Assembly (NCBI RefSeq): GCF_002284535.1
Contig: NZ_NPKH01000030.1
Location: forward strand, 124,001 to 188,000
Length of the DNA: 64,000 bases
Direction of reading: 5' to 3'
From: Mesorhizobium wenxiniae
GTDB taxonomy: Bacteria > Pseudomonadota > Alphaproteobacteria > Rhizobiales > Rhizobiaceae
The position numbers and the translations under genes are program-made. The notes under the pieces were generated by a model. The model was not told where the DNA came from. It worked only from the letters and a program-made list of their open reading frames with translations, and did not search any database. Of the stretch, positions 1 to 8,383 are shown piece after piece (the first letter of the stretch is position 1; the number at the start of each line of letters is the position of its first letter).

Positions 1-8
1 GCGCGCCA

Positions 9-491
9 TTATGAGAGATCCTCGATGCAGGCGGCCAGCGTGACGATGGCGCTCGCCCGGCTCGACCAGAAGCTGCCGTCGCTCATCTCCGCAACGGCCA
101 CCACCACCTGAGAGGTCGCGAGCCGGATCCGCGTCGAGACGGTGGCGCGGCCCGTGCGCGGCCCGAGGTGGAAAATTGCGACATTCGCCTCCGGGTTCTT
201 CTCGTTGAAGACCGCGATGCGCCGGACATAGTCGTCCGCGGTCATCGGGGCCTCGGCGGCGACCGTGATCCCGACCGCGTTGCCGTTCTCGACCAGGGGT
301 GGCAGATCGAGCCGGATGCGGCCGTCGAGGACGTCGGCTCCCCCGGTGAAGGTCCGGATCGCGTGCTCGAGGCTCGGACGGGCAACAGCCCAGCGCGGCA
401 GACTGATCACCAGCAGACCAGTCATGCCGGCCCGAAGAAACTGCCGCCGTCCGGCCAAGCCTCCGTAAACTCGAAGCGGGTCTTCGTGCAT
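9..491 (-). CDS. soxY: SoxY-like sulfur-oxidation carrier protein, Tat-exported
   Basis: SoxY proteins carry sulfur intermediates covalently on a C-terminal cysteine in the periplasm. This 160-residue protein opens with a twin-arginine signal (RRQFLRAG followed by a hydrophobic stretch ending AVA), and its body has the SoxY-type beta-sandwich pattern. The usual C-terminal GGCGG swinging arm is absent; the protein ends LAACIEDLS, with one cysteine five residues from the end. The ATG at 491 sits just beyond the soxX stop; a GTG at 497 overlapping that stop is an alternative. It is the last gene of a leftward operon with soxX, fccAB and iorAB. The family call is fairly firm. Whether it is a true sulfur carrier is uncertain because of the altered C-terminus. 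Confidence 0.72.
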   Translation of the reverse strand: MHEDPLRVYGGLAGRRQFLRAGMTGLLVISLPRWAVARPSLEHAIRTFTGGADVLDGRIRLDLPPLVENGNAVGITVAAEAPMTADDYVRRIAVFNEKNPEANVAIFHLGPRTGRATVSTRIRLATSQVVVAVAEMSDGSFWSSRASAIVTLAACIEDLS

Positions 492-493
492 AA

Positions 494-946
494 TCACCCC
501 TTCAGCGTGGTGAGATAGGCGCCGATATCGAGGATATCGTCGCCGCTCAGGATCGGCTTGCTGCGCCAGACGGTGGCGACACGCCGGCCTTGCTCATCCT
601 CGACCCGATAGTAGGAAGGCATGATCGTGTTCGGCACGAGCCGCTTCATGTCGACCACGCGCAGCCGGATCTGGCCTTCCGATAGCCTTGCCCCGACGCC
701 GGTCAGGTCGGGCGCCAGCGTGCCGTGCAGATGCGCGTCGGGAAACGGCCCGCTGTGGCAGAGCGTGCAGAGGCTGCGCTGCCGGTCCGAGATCAGCGCG
801 GCGCCGCGCGCCGGATCGCCCTTGCCGCCGACCAGAGGCTCCATGATCGCATCGCCGGTTACGGCATAGGATCCCACCTCCTCGCCGGCACCGGGCGAGG
901 CTGCAAGCAGCAAACCCTTAAGAGCGAGGCAAGCCATCCTCGTCAT
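494..946 (-). CDS. soxX: SoxX-like monoheme c-type cytochrome
   Basis: This is an exported 150-residue protein with one heme c site (CTLCH) and a downstream IMPSYYR segment whose Met would be the distal heme ligand, as in SoxX. SoxX partners SoxA in attaching sulfur substrates to SoxYZ; no soxA or soxZ is in this window, so it may instead pass electrons from the neighbouring flavocytochrome or hydroxylase. The N-terminus is a short Sec-type signal. Its ATG overlaps the fccB stop as ATGA and its stop abuts soxY, consistent with translational coupling. A second ATG three codons downstream is possible. Confidence 0.78.
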   Translation of the reverse strand: MTRMACLALKGLLLAASPGAGEEVGSYAVTGDAIMEPLVGGKGDPARGAALISDRQRSLCTLCHSGPFPDAHLHGTLAPDLTGVGARLSEGQIRLRVVDMKRLVPNTIMPSYYRVEDEQGRRVATVWRSKPILSGDDILDIGAYLTTLKG

Positions 947-2190
947 CCGAACACTTCACTGGTGATCGTCCGGAACCAGTCCTCCGCATAGGCCGCCTCC
1001 AGTTCGCGGACGGAAAGCGGCGCTTCGAGCGGGCTGGTGCCGCCCGCACCTTCCACCTCGGCAAGCAGGCCGTCGCGCGGCTGGTAGACGCCGGCGATGG
1101 AGATGCCGTAGCCGGGCGCGACCAGGCTGTAGCAGGTGTTGATGAGCTTCGGCTGCGCCGGCTGCCGCTCCCTGACCAGGGCGGCTACCGCCGCAGCGCA
1201 GGCTTTTGCCTGGGCGTTGGCGCTGAAGGCGGATTTCGGCATCGCTCCGCCGATCGCCGCGTCGCCGATGACGTGGATCCCCGGCTGCAGGCGGGACTCA
1301 AGGTGACCGGGTCCATCGGGCACCAGCCCGTCTGATCCGCGACACCGGCCGACTGCGCGATCCTGCCCGCGCGCTGCGGCGGGATCACGTTGGCGAGATT
1401 GCCGAACTCGGTCACCAGCGTCCTTGTCGCCGGGTCGACTTCCGTCACCCTGCCGCCCGAGGACAGCGGCACCCATTCGATCAAGCCGGGATAGAGCTCT
1501 CGCCAGGCCGCTTCGAACAGCCGCTGCTTCGAAAAGGCGTCCTTGGCGTCGAGGATGATCAGCTTGGAGCGTGGCTTGCTGGTCTTGAGGTAATGCGCGA
1601 TCAGGCTTGCCCGCTCGTAGGGACCGGGCGGGCAGCGGAACGGATTGGCTGGCGCGAAGAGGATGATGACCCCACCGTCCGGCATCGCCGCCAGCTGGTC
1701 GCGCGGCAGCAGCGTCTGTGGCCCCGCCTTCCAGGCATGCGGCATGATCTCCGCCGCCGCCTCGTCGTAGCCCGGCAACGCGTCGAAGCGCAGGTCGACG
1801 CCGGGCGCCAGCACCAGCCGGACGTAGCCGATGTCTGTACCGTCATCCAGCCGAACGCGCCGGCGCTCGGCATCGACGGCGACAGCGCGCCTGCGGATGA
1901 GCCCGATGTCGCCGAACTGATCGTAGCTGAAGGTCTGCGCCTCGATGTCGCGCAGCCCTGTAAGCACGGCATTGCTGAACGGACAGGCCAGATAGGCGGT
2001 CTCTGGCTCGATCAGCGTCACGGCAAGGTCGCGATCCAGCTGTTTCAATGCGCGTGCGCAGCTTGCCCCGGCAAAGCCGCCGCCGATGACGATCACACGG
2101 GGCTGCGCCTGTGCGCGTACCTGCGGCGCGCAAGGACGGCCGCGGCGACGCTGGCCGCCGCACCGCCGATCAAGGCTCTACGGTTGGGCA
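943..2190 (-). pseudogene. fccB: Flavocytochrome c sulfide dehydrogenase flavoprotein (FccB), interrupted by two frameshifts
   Basis: The product resembles FccB, which oxidises sulfide or a related sulfur species at FAD and passes electrons to the FccA heme. A Tat-like leader (MPNRRALIGGAAAS) starts at 2190, overlapping the fccA end. The body is in another frame from about 2130, with the FAD motif VIGGGFAG. After WCPMDPVTL (about 1300) homology moves to a third frame that continues with a G-I-H-V-I-G-D-A motif and runs to 943. Both redox-active cysteines of the family are present (FRCPPGPYER and NTCYSLVAPGYG). At 1299-1302 one missing base explains the shift, since the family expects Thr-Phe-Glu there. 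The cause may be real decay or sequence error; the intact flanking genes and conserved active site favour a very recent event or an error. Confidence 0.75.
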
Positions 2191-2522
2191 TGTCGCGCCG
2201 CCTCTGGTTTGGCGAGCCATTCGGCGATGGCGCGCGTCTCCTCCTCGGTAAATCCCCTGGCGATCCGGTCCATGACCGTCGCCTTGCGCTCACCGGAACG
2301 GAAGGCTTGCATCTGGGCGACGATGTCGTCCGCCGCATGGCCGTCGAGCGAAGGCATGGCTGAGCCGAGCGCCGCCGGCCCGTGACAGCCGGTGCATGCC
2401 GTCGCACCGGGCGCCGCGTCGGCCCACGCCGGCGCACTGGCGACGAGCGCCGCAAGCAGAACAGGCACGAAAGATCGTCCGCCGCGCCTGTTCTTCGAGC
2501 GCCTCATGTCATGCGAGGTCAT
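2178..2522 (-). CDS. fccA: Flavocytochrome c cytochrome subunit (FccA-like), class I cytochrome c
   Basis: This small exported cytochrome c has one CTGCH heme site and a Met (SAMPSLDG) in the position of the sixth heme ligand. It has a basic N-terminus, then a hydrophobic signal ending AWA. FccA accepts electrons from the FccB flavin, and here it directly precedes fccB with a 13-bp overlap, which supports that pairing. The start overlaps the iorB end; an ATG at 2507, immediately after the iorB stop, is an equally good start and would shorten the leader by five residues. It could also accept electrons from the neighbouring IorAB hydroxylase. Confidence 0.75.
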   Translation of the reverse strand: MTSHDMRRSKNRRGGRSFVPVLLAALVASAPAWADAAPGATACTGCHGPAALGSAMPSLDGHAADDIVAQMQAFRSGERKATVMDRIARGFTEEETRAIAEWLAKPEAARHAQP

Positions 2523-4683
2523 GGTTTTTCAACGGCAGCGTGCGGATGCGCTTTCCGGTGGCGGCGAAGATCGCATTGAGGACGGCCGGCGCGGCGACAG
2601 CGATAGTCGGCTCGCCGACGCCGCCCCAGAAGCCGCCGGACGGCAGTATGATCGTCTCCACCTCCGGCATCTCGGCCATGCGCAGAACCTCGTAGCTGTC
2701 GAAGTTCTCCTGCTCCATGCGGCCGCCATTGACGGTGCACTCGCCGTAAATGCAGGCGGAAAGGCCGTAGACGAAGGAGCCCTCGACCTGCCGCTCCACT
2801 TGTGCGGGGTTGACGACGTGACCCGGATCGGTCGCCGCCACGATACGATGGATCTTGAGCTGCCCGTCGATGACCGAAACCTCCGCTGCCGCCGCGACAT
2901 AACTGCCGAAGCCCATGATCTGCGCCAGGCCGCGATGAACGCCTGCCGCGGGCGGGGTGTCCCAGCCGATCCGTTCGGCAACCGCCTCCAGCACGGCGAG
3001 GTGTTTTGGATGGTTGGCCATCAGCTTGCGTCGGAAGGCGAGCGGGTCAACACCGGCCGCATGGGCGAGCTCGTCCATGAAACACTCGACGTAGAGCGCG
3101 TTCTGGTTGAGGTTCACGCCGCGCCAGAAGCCTGGCGGGATCGGCGGGTTGCGCATCGCATGGTCGACAAGCAGATTGTCCACCGCATATCCCAGCGTGC
3201 CTTCCGTGCCGCTGAGGACGAGACCCTGAAAGACCACCGGGTCCATACCGTTCTGCATGCCTTCCGGCCGCACCGCGGCAAGGATCGACTGGCCGGATAT
3301 GCGCATGTGCAGAGCGGTCAGGTTGCCGTCCGCGTCAAGCGCGCCCGTCAGCCGGCATCGGGTGGTCGGGTGATAGGCGCCGTGCAGCATATCCTCTTCG
3401 CGCGACCACATGAGCTTTACGGGCGCTCCCGGCACCTGCTTGGCAATGCTGACCGCCTGGCGCACATAGTCCTGGAAGTTGCCGCGCCGGCCGAAGCCGC
3501 CGCCGAGATGGATCTTGTGCACCTCGCATTGCTGCACCGGGAGGCCGGCGGCCTCGGCCGCTGCAGCCAGACTCGCCTCGCCATTTTGGGTCGGCACCCA
3601 TACCTCGCAGCGCTCCGGCGTGTAGAGCGCCGTCGCGTTCATCGGCTCCATGGTCGCGTGGTTCTGATAGGGGTAGGCATAGGTCGCCGTGACCGTCCGG
3701 CCGGCGGCGGACAGGGCGGCACCCGCGTCACCTTGCTCGGCGCCAATGAAGGCATCATTTGCGGCGAGGCCCTCTTCCAGCATCGCCGCGATCGAGGCGC
3801 TGGTGACCTGCCTGTTCGGACCTTCGTCCCAGACGACCGGCAGGGCATCGAGAGCGGTCTTCGCCCGCCACCACGTGTCGGCGACAACGGCAACGGCGGT
3901 TTCGTCGACCTGAACGACGGTGCGCACGCCGGGCATGCCTGCGACCGCCGCCGCGTCGAAGCTCTCCACCTTGCCGCCGAAATACGGGCAGGCCCGGATC
4001 GCCGCGTTGAGCATGTTCGGCAGCTTGAGGTCGACGCCGTAGATCTGGCTGCCGTTAAGCTTGTCGGCCGTATCAAGCCGCGGCAGCGGCTTGCCGGCTA
4101 TAGTCCAATCCTTCGGGTCCTTCAGCGTGACGTTGGCGGGCGGGGTCATCCGCGCGGCGGCGGCGGCCAACTGTCCATAAAAGGTGGCGCGATCTGATGC
4201 TGCATGCGTGACCACGCCCATCCTTGCGGTGCATTCGCGGGCCGGCACGCCCCATTCGGCGGCCGCGGCGGCAATCAGCATCTCGCGCGCGATAGCGCCA
4301 CCGATGCGCACATATTCGTGCGATTCGCGGATGCCGCGGCTGCCACCGGTCGAGAAATTGCCCCACACGCGGTCGCGCGCGAGGTTCTGGGCCGGTGACG
4401 GATATTCGGTCGTGACCTTGGACCAGTCGCAATTCAGCTCCTCGGCGACGAGTTGCGCCAAGCCGGTCAGCGTGCCCTGCCCCATCTCGGAGCGGGCGAT
4501 GCGGATGACCACCGTGTCGTCAGGCCTGATTACTACCCAGGCATTGATCTCCGGCGCCGTCTCGGCGCCCTCGGCAAGCGCCGGCTTGATGAACGGCACG
4601 TTGAATCCGAGGGACAGACTGCCGGCCGTGGAGGCCACGCCGATGATGAAGCTGCGGCGGGAGATGGAAATTATGGCGTTCAT
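2509..4683 (-). CDS. iorB: Molybdenum hydroxylase large subunit, IorB-like, Tat-exported
   Basis: This is a xanthine dehydrogenase-family molybdopterin subunit of the isoquinoline 1-oxidoreductase beta type (724 residues). It would hydroxylate an aldehyde or N-heterocycle using water. The start at 4683 (MNAIISISRRSFIIG) is preceded by a GAGGAGA ribosome site; the leader has SRRSF and a hydrophobic segment, so it is probably exported by Tat with IorA bound. The glycine-rich cofactor motif GGGFGRRG lies mid-protein, and GVGEPTIAVAAPAV near the C-terminus supplies the catalytic Glu typical of the family. No FAD subunit is encoded, as usual for periplasmic IorAB enzymes that feed cytochromes c. 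The iorA gene ends 11 bp upstream. The substrate cannot be read from the sequence. Confidence 0.88.
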   Translation of the reverse strand: MNAIISISRRSFIIGVASTAGSLSLGFNVPFIKPALAEGAETAPEINAWVVIRPDDTVVIRIARSEMGQGTLTGLAQLVAEELNCDWSKVTTEYPSPAQNLARDRVWGNFSTGGSRGIRESHEYVRIGGAIAREMLIAAAAAEWGVPARECTARMGVVTHAASDRATFYGQLAAAAARMTPPANVTLKDPKDWTIAGKPLPRLDTADKLNGSQIYGVDLKLPNMLNAAIRACPYFGGKVESFDAAAVAGMPGVRTVVQVDETAVAVVADTWWRAKTALDALPVVWDEGPNRQVTSASIAAMLEEGLAANDAFIGAEQGDAGAALSAAGRTVTATYAYPYQNHATMEPMNATALYTPERCEVWVPTQNGEASLAAAAEAAGLPVQQCEVHKIHLGGGFGRRGNFQDYVRQAVSIAKQVPGAPVKLMWSREEDMLHGAYHPTTRCRLTGALDADGNLTALHMRISGQSILAAVRPEGMQNGMDPVVFQGLVLSGTEGTLGYAVDNLLVDHAMRNPPIPPGFWRGVNLNQNALYVECFMDELAHAAGVDPLAFRRKLMANHPKHLAVLEAVAERIGWDTPPAAGVHRGLAQIMGFGSYVAAAAEVSVIDGQLKIHRIVAATDPGHVVNPAQVERQVEGSFVYGLSACIYGECTVNGGRMEQENFDSYEVLRMAEMPEVETIILPSGGFWGGVGEPTIAVAAPAVLNAIFAATGKRIRTLPLKNHDLA

Positions 4684-4694
4684 GGCTGTTCTCC

Positions 4695-5165
4695 TCAACC
4701 GCGTTGCGTGGCTTCGCCGCCTTTGGCGGCCAGCTTGATCGCGGCGCGCACCCGGTTGTAGGTGCCGCATCGGCAGATATTGGTGATCTCGGCGTTGATG
4801 TCCTCGTCAGCGGGGTTCGGGTTCTGCATGAGCAGACCCGCCGCAGCCATGATCATGCCGGCCTGGCAATAGCCGCATTGCGGCACATCGAGCGCCAGCC
4901 AAGCCTGCTGGACCGGATGTGAACTGTCCGGCGAAAGCCCCTCGATGGTGGTGATTTGCTGGTCGGGCTCGACCGCGCTCACCGGAAGCACGCAGGAGCG
5001 CGTGGCGACGCCGTCTATATGAATGGTGCAGGCGCCGCAGGCGGCAACGCCGCAACCGTACTTCGTCCCGGTAAGCCCGATCTGCTCGCGGATCACCCAC
5101 AGCAGCGGCGTATCCGGATCGACCTCGATGTCATGGGGCGTGCCGTTGATGATCAATCTGGCCAT
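4695..5165 (-). CDS. iorA: Molybdenum hydroxylase [2Fe-2S] subunit, IorA-like
   Basis: This 156-residue ferredoxin-like subunit carries two [2Fe-2S] clusters. The plant-ferredoxin-type cluster motif GCGVAACGAC lies near residue 40, and the second set is in the C-terminal domain (QCGYCQAGM and CRCGTY). It relays electrons from the IorB molybdenum centre to an outside acceptor. It has no signal peptide, so it probably leaves the cytoplasm by hitch-hiking on the Tat signal of IorB. It is the first gene of the leftward operon and is divergent from an OmpR-type regulator gene. Confidence 0.9.
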   Translation of the reverse strand: MARLIINGTPHDIEVDPDTPLLWVIREQIGLTGTKYGCGVAACGACTIHIDGVATRSCVLPVSAVEPDQQITTIEGLSPDSSHPVQQAWLALDVPQCGYCQAGMIMAAAGLLMQNPNPADEDINAEITNICRCGTYNRVRAAIKLAAKGGEATQRG

Positions 5166-5277
5166 TGTGCAATCCTTTCGATCAAAGGCTGGCGAGGACC
5201 GCCGTCCGGATGCCGCGCGGAAAGGCCTGGCGGCAAAGACCGGAAGTCCGGGCTAGCGACGAGGCCAAGTTAGGCGG

Positions 5278-5332
5278 AAGCTGTCGCAGAACCTTGTCCC
5301 GACGACCGGCAGTTCATCGCAAGCTGTCGCAG
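5278..5332. repeat. Direct repeat in divergent iorA/regulator intergenic region
   Basis: The 12-mer AAGCTGTCGCAG occurs at 5278-5289 and again at 5321-5332, 43 bp apart (about four helical turns), in the region between the divergent iorA and response regulator genes. It could be a pair of protein-binding sites. The spacing and location are seen directly; the function is inferred. Confidence 0.45.
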
Positions 5333-5346
5333 GCGCAGCGCTCTGA

Positions 5347-5364
5347 TACACTTCGTTACACTTC
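5347..5364. promoter_or_regulatory. Candidate OmpR-type response regulator box
   Basis: TACACTTC occurs at 5347-5354 and at 5357-5364, an exact 10-bp phase, midway between iorA and the OmpR-family regulator gene. Tandem half-sites with 10-bp phasing are the usual binding architecture of OmpR/PhoB-type dimers. The likely binder is the adjacent regulator, which could then control iorAB-fccAB-soxXY and itself. Confidence 0.5.
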
Positions 5365-5485
5365 TCACGTTTTGTTGATGCCCTGCGCGATTGCTGCGAT
5401 GGCGTGGAAGGTGATCATCCGTGTAGACGCAAACTAGATATCGTCGATACTGACCGACCATTCAGCGGCGGCTTTGGAGCATTGC

Positions 5486-6205
5486 ATGGAAGTGGCGCAG
5501 CACATCGCGGTCGTCGACGACCACAGGGACATCCGCGACCTCGTCGGGAAATACCTCACCCAGCAAGGTTATCGCGTCAGCGTCGCCGACAGCACGGCCG
5601 CGCTCAAGCGGCTGCTCGACCGCAGCCTGCCCGATCTCATCGTCCTCGACGTCATGATGCCTGGCGAGGACGGAATTGCCGCCTGCCGGCACGTGCGCGG
5701 GACGGTCGACGTTCCGATCATCTTCCTTACCGCCATGGCCGAGGAGGTCGACCGGATCGTCGGCCTGGAGATCGGGGCCGACGACTACCTGACCAAGCCG
5801 TTCAATCCCCGGGAATTGCTGGCGCGGATCAAGGCCGTGCTAAGGCGCGTCCACAGCCTGCCGCCGCAGCGCGGTCGTCTCAAATCGAACGCGCTTCGGT
5901 TCGACCGCTGGACGCTGAATGTCGGCCGCCGCGAGCTGGTCGGGCTCGACGGCGTGGCGGTCGCGCTCAGCACGGCCGAATTCCGCCTTCTCACCGCCTT
6001 TATCGAGCATGTCGGGATCGTGCTCAGCCGGGATCAGCTGCTCGACCTCACCGTCGGGCGCTCGGCCGACGGTTTCGACCGGGCCGTCGACAACCAGGTG
6101 AGCCGGCTGCGCAAGAAGATCGAGGCGGACCCGAAGAATCCGATGCTGATCAAGACGCACTGGGGCGGCGGCTACTGCTTCACCGCGGAGGTGGCCCAGG
6201 CATGA
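5486..6205 (+). CDS. OmpR-family response regulator
   Basis: This 239-residue regulator has a receiver domain (residues about 6-118) with acidic pocket DD at 11-12, phosphoacceptor Asp55 (LIVLDVMMPG) and the conserved Lys in YLTKPFNP. A winged-helix DNA-binding domain (about 135-232) ends in the typical THWGGGYCF segment. The start is ATG 5486, preceded by GGAG seven bases upstream; an in-frame TTG at 5474 is less likely. Its stop overlaps the sensor kinase start as ATGA. Divergence from iorA and the phased repeats between the genes make the redox operon the likely target. Confidence 0.9.
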   Translation: MEVAQHIAVVDDHRDIRDLVGKYLTQQGYRVSVADSTAALKRLLDRSLPDLIVLDVMMPGEDGIAACRHVRGTVDVPIIFLTAMAEEVDRIVGLEIGADDYLTKPFNPRELLARIKAVLRRVHSLPPQRGRLKSNALRFDRWTLNVGRRELVGLDGVAVALSTAEFRLLTAFIEHVGIVLSRDQLLDLTVGRSADGFDRAVDNQVSRLRKKIEADPKNPMLIKTHWGGGYCFTAEVAQA

Positions 6206-7683
6206 TGCTGTTCTGGAAACGCAGCCTGGCGGCCCGCTTCCTGATGCTGGTGCTGCTTGCGCTCGCCCTGTCGCAGGCGATCACCTTCCTGATCTCGTGG
6301 GACGAGCGTGGGCAGGCGCTGCAGGCGGCGGCCAAGGGCGAGTTCGTCAGCCGCACGTCCTCGCTTGCCATTTTGCTGGACACGACGCCGCCCTCGCTTC
6401 GACCCGACATCCTCACCGTCAGCGGCACGGCCTATACGCGCTTCTGGACCTCGCACGACGGACCGAGCAATCCCCTCGCCTGGCAACAGGAGGCGTTGAC
6501 CCAACTCGCCAAGCCGCTGCCCGGCATTGCCGCCAAATATGCCGCCTACATGAACGGGCAGGCATCGAACGCGGTCGCTGCCGCCGACCCTTCGGTGCCG
6601 CCGCGCATACTGGACCTGTCCGGCAGTGGCAGCCCGTTCACCCGACCTGCCAAGTTCCTTTATATGGACGGCGCCCCAAACGGCATGGGGCTTTCCGTCC
6701 GCCTCGATGACAGCACCTGGCTGAACGCCGCCTACGCCAAGGTGATGCCGAGCGCCTTCTGGACGACGCAATCGGCGATATCGCTGGCGCTCACCGCACT
6801 CATCCTGTCCGCGATAGCGATTTTTGGGGCGCAGGCAATCGCGCGTCCGCTGCGACGGCTCGCCAATGCCGCCGAACTGTTCGGCCGCGGCGAGGCGGTG
6901 CCGCGGCTGCCGGAATCCGGGCCGGACGACATCCGCCAGACCGCCGAGGCGTTCAACCGCATGCAGGAGCGCCTGCAGCGCTTCGTCGAGGACCGCACGC
7001 GCATGCTGGCGGCGATCAGCCATGACTTGCGCACGCCGCTGACCTCGCTCCGGCTGCGCGCGGAGTTCGTCCAGGATCACGATCTTCAGGAAAAGATGCT
7101 GAAGACCATCGAGGAGATCCAGACGATGACGGAAGCGGCGCTCGCCTTCGCGCGCGAGGACGCAGCAGTAGAGGAGACGCGAACCGTCGATCTTTCGGCG
7201 CTGGTCGGCAGCCTCTGCGACGATCTCGCAGAGCTGGGCCAAAACATCACCGTCAGCGACGGGCCCAAGGTGCTGTATCGCTGCCGGCCGGACTCTCTGC
7301 GCCGGGCGATCCGCAACCTCGTCGAAAATGCCGTCCGCTACGGCGAGCGGGCCAAGGTAAGCCTGGTCAGGAGTGCCGACAGCCTGGACATCGTGATCGA
7401 GGACGCCGGACCCGGTATTCCGCCAGGCGATATGGAACAGGTGTTCGCCCCCTTCTTCCGCCTGGAGCAGTCGCGCAACCGGGAGACCGGTGGCGTCGGG
7501 CTCGGCCTGTCGATTGCCCGCGCCATCGCCCGCCACCACGGCGGCGACATCGTGCTGGAAAACCGCAGCAACGGCCTTCGCGCGGTCATCAGGCTGCCGC
7601 TGATCGACATGGCCAAGCAGCTTGCCCCGGCGCCAGTGCCCGAGACGAGCCCTCCGACCGGACTGCGATCCTTGCCGGCTTGA
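6202..7683 (+). CDS. Membrane sensor histidine kinase, EnvZ-like
   Basis: This 493-residue kinase has a transmembrane helix at about 11-32, a periplasmic sensor domain of about 150 residues, a second helix at about 188-212, then HAMP (RPLRRLANAAELFGRG). The dimerisation/phosphoacceptor helix has His274 in ISHDLRTPLTSL. The ATPase domain shows an N-box (RNLVENAVRYGE), G1 (DAGPGIP) and G2 (GGVGLGLSIARAI). It is the cognate kinase of the upstream regulator (4-bp overlap). The periplasmic domain gives no recognisable ligand. Confidence 0.9.
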   Translation: MMLFWKRSLAARFLMLVLLALALSQAITFLISWDERGQALQAAAKGEFVSRTSSLAILLDTTPPSLRPDILTVSGTAYTRFWTSHDGPSNPLAWQQEALTQLAKPLPGIAAKYAAYMNGQASNAVAAADPSVPPRILDLSGSGSPFTRPAKFLYMDGAPNGMGLSVRLDDSTWLNAAYAKVMPSAFWTTQSAISLALTALILSAIAIFGAQAIARPLRRLANAAELFGRGEAVPRLPESGPDDIRQTAEAFNRMQERLQRFVEDRTRMLAAISHDLRTPLTSLRLRAEFVQDHDLQEKMLKTIEEIQTMTEAALAFAREDAAVEETRTVDLSALVGSLCDDLAELGQNITVSDGPKVLYRCRPDSLRRAIRNLVENAVRYGERAKVSLVRSADSLDIVIEDAGPGIPPGDMEQVFAPFFRLEQSRNRETGGVGLGLSIARAIARHHGGDIVLENRSNGLRAVIRLPLIDMAKQLAPAPVPETSPPTGLRSLPA

Positions 7684-7819
7684 CCGAAACCCATCCCCCG
7701 ATCGGAACTCCCGCGCTGTTGCGCCGTGGTCGATCGATGTCGTCGAAACGAAGGGAAAGTCGTCACCCGTATCCTCCCCGGTGCCTCCCCGACCCAGCCG
7801 CCGCCGTCGCTGTTGAGTG

Positions 7820-7851
7820 GCTGGTCCTGCCGGAAGCTTCCGGCCACCAGC
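7820..7851. terminator. Strong hairpin between sensor kinase and cytochrome c gene
   Basis: A perfect 16-bp palindrome (GCCGGAAGCTTCCGGC, 7829-7844) is flanked by outer arms GCTGGT (7820-7825) and ACCAGC (7846-7851), giving a long bulged stem. No T-run follows, so it may be a weak terminator for the kinase, or an operator for the cytochrome gene 38 bp downstream. The rest of 7684-7888 shows no gene. Confidence 0.5.
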
Positions 7852-7888
7852 AAAGCCCCTCCCTTCAACGTTCCGCAGAGGTCATCCA

Positions 7889-8344
7889 ATGAGCCATTCA
7901 CAAGCCACGACACGCAACCAATTTATTTCCGTTGGAGTAGCGATCGCATCCCCGGCCACGTCGATCACGCGAGCGCGTATGTCCCTGGCTGCGCTTCTGG
8001 CAGCCGGCGGCCTGCTGTTACCGATCGCCGCTTCCGCGCAGCAGGCCGACGGCGAGCGGCTGTTCCGGCAGCGCTGCGGGGCCTGCCACAGCCTGGAGCC
8101 CGGCCAGAACAGAGCCGGTCCGCATCTTTCGGGCCTCATCGGCCGACAGGCCGGCAGCGTCGAGGGCGCTCGCTATTCGGCCGCGCTGCGGGAGTCCGGC
8201 ATCGTCTGGGACGGTGGTACCCTCGATACTTTCCTTGCGGCTCCGCGCCAGAGGGTTCCGGGCACGTCGATGACAGTGGGCGTTCCCAATGCTGCCCAGC
8301 GCGCCGCCATCATCGGCTATTTGGAAGGTGTGGTCGCGCAATAG
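7889..8344 (+). CDS. Class I cytochrome c, exported
   Basis: This small soluble c-type cytochrome has heme site CGACH and a Met ligand in PGTSMTVGV, matching mitochondrial-type cytochrome c of Rhizobiales. The start at 7889 (MSHSQATT, preceded by AGAGG) gives a 151-residue precursor with a long N-terminal extension. A second in-frame ATG at 7979 (MSLAALLAAGG) gives a clean signal peptide ending ASAQ and may be the real start. It could be an electron acceptor for the periplasmic dehydrogenases upstream, but it stands alone between a hairpin and a convergent gene. Confidence 0.82.
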   Translation: MSHSQATTRNQFISVGVAIASPATSITRARMSLAALLAAGGLLLPIAASAQQADGERLFRQRCGACHSLEPGQNRAGPHLSGLIGRQAGSVEGARYSAALRESGIVWDGGTLDTFLAAPRQRVPGTSMTVGVPNAAQRAAIIGYLEGVVAQ

Positions 8345-8383
8345 TGTCCGCTGATGAAACCAAACGTGCGTGCGGAGCCCTGT

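Noticed and set aside
2392..4197. A 601-codon open frame on the plus strand
   Set aside because: It runs opposite iorB, is rich in Arg, His and Gly, has no family resemblance and is explained by the high GC of the true gene.
5404..6201. A possible long N-terminal extension of the sensor kinase
   Set aside because: The extension is the regulator gene read in another frame (Arg/Pro-rich); the kinase starts at 6202 with a membrane helix.
6172..7539. A 455-codon open frame opposite the sensor kinase
   Set aside because: It has no recognisable motif and is a high-GC shadow of the kinase.
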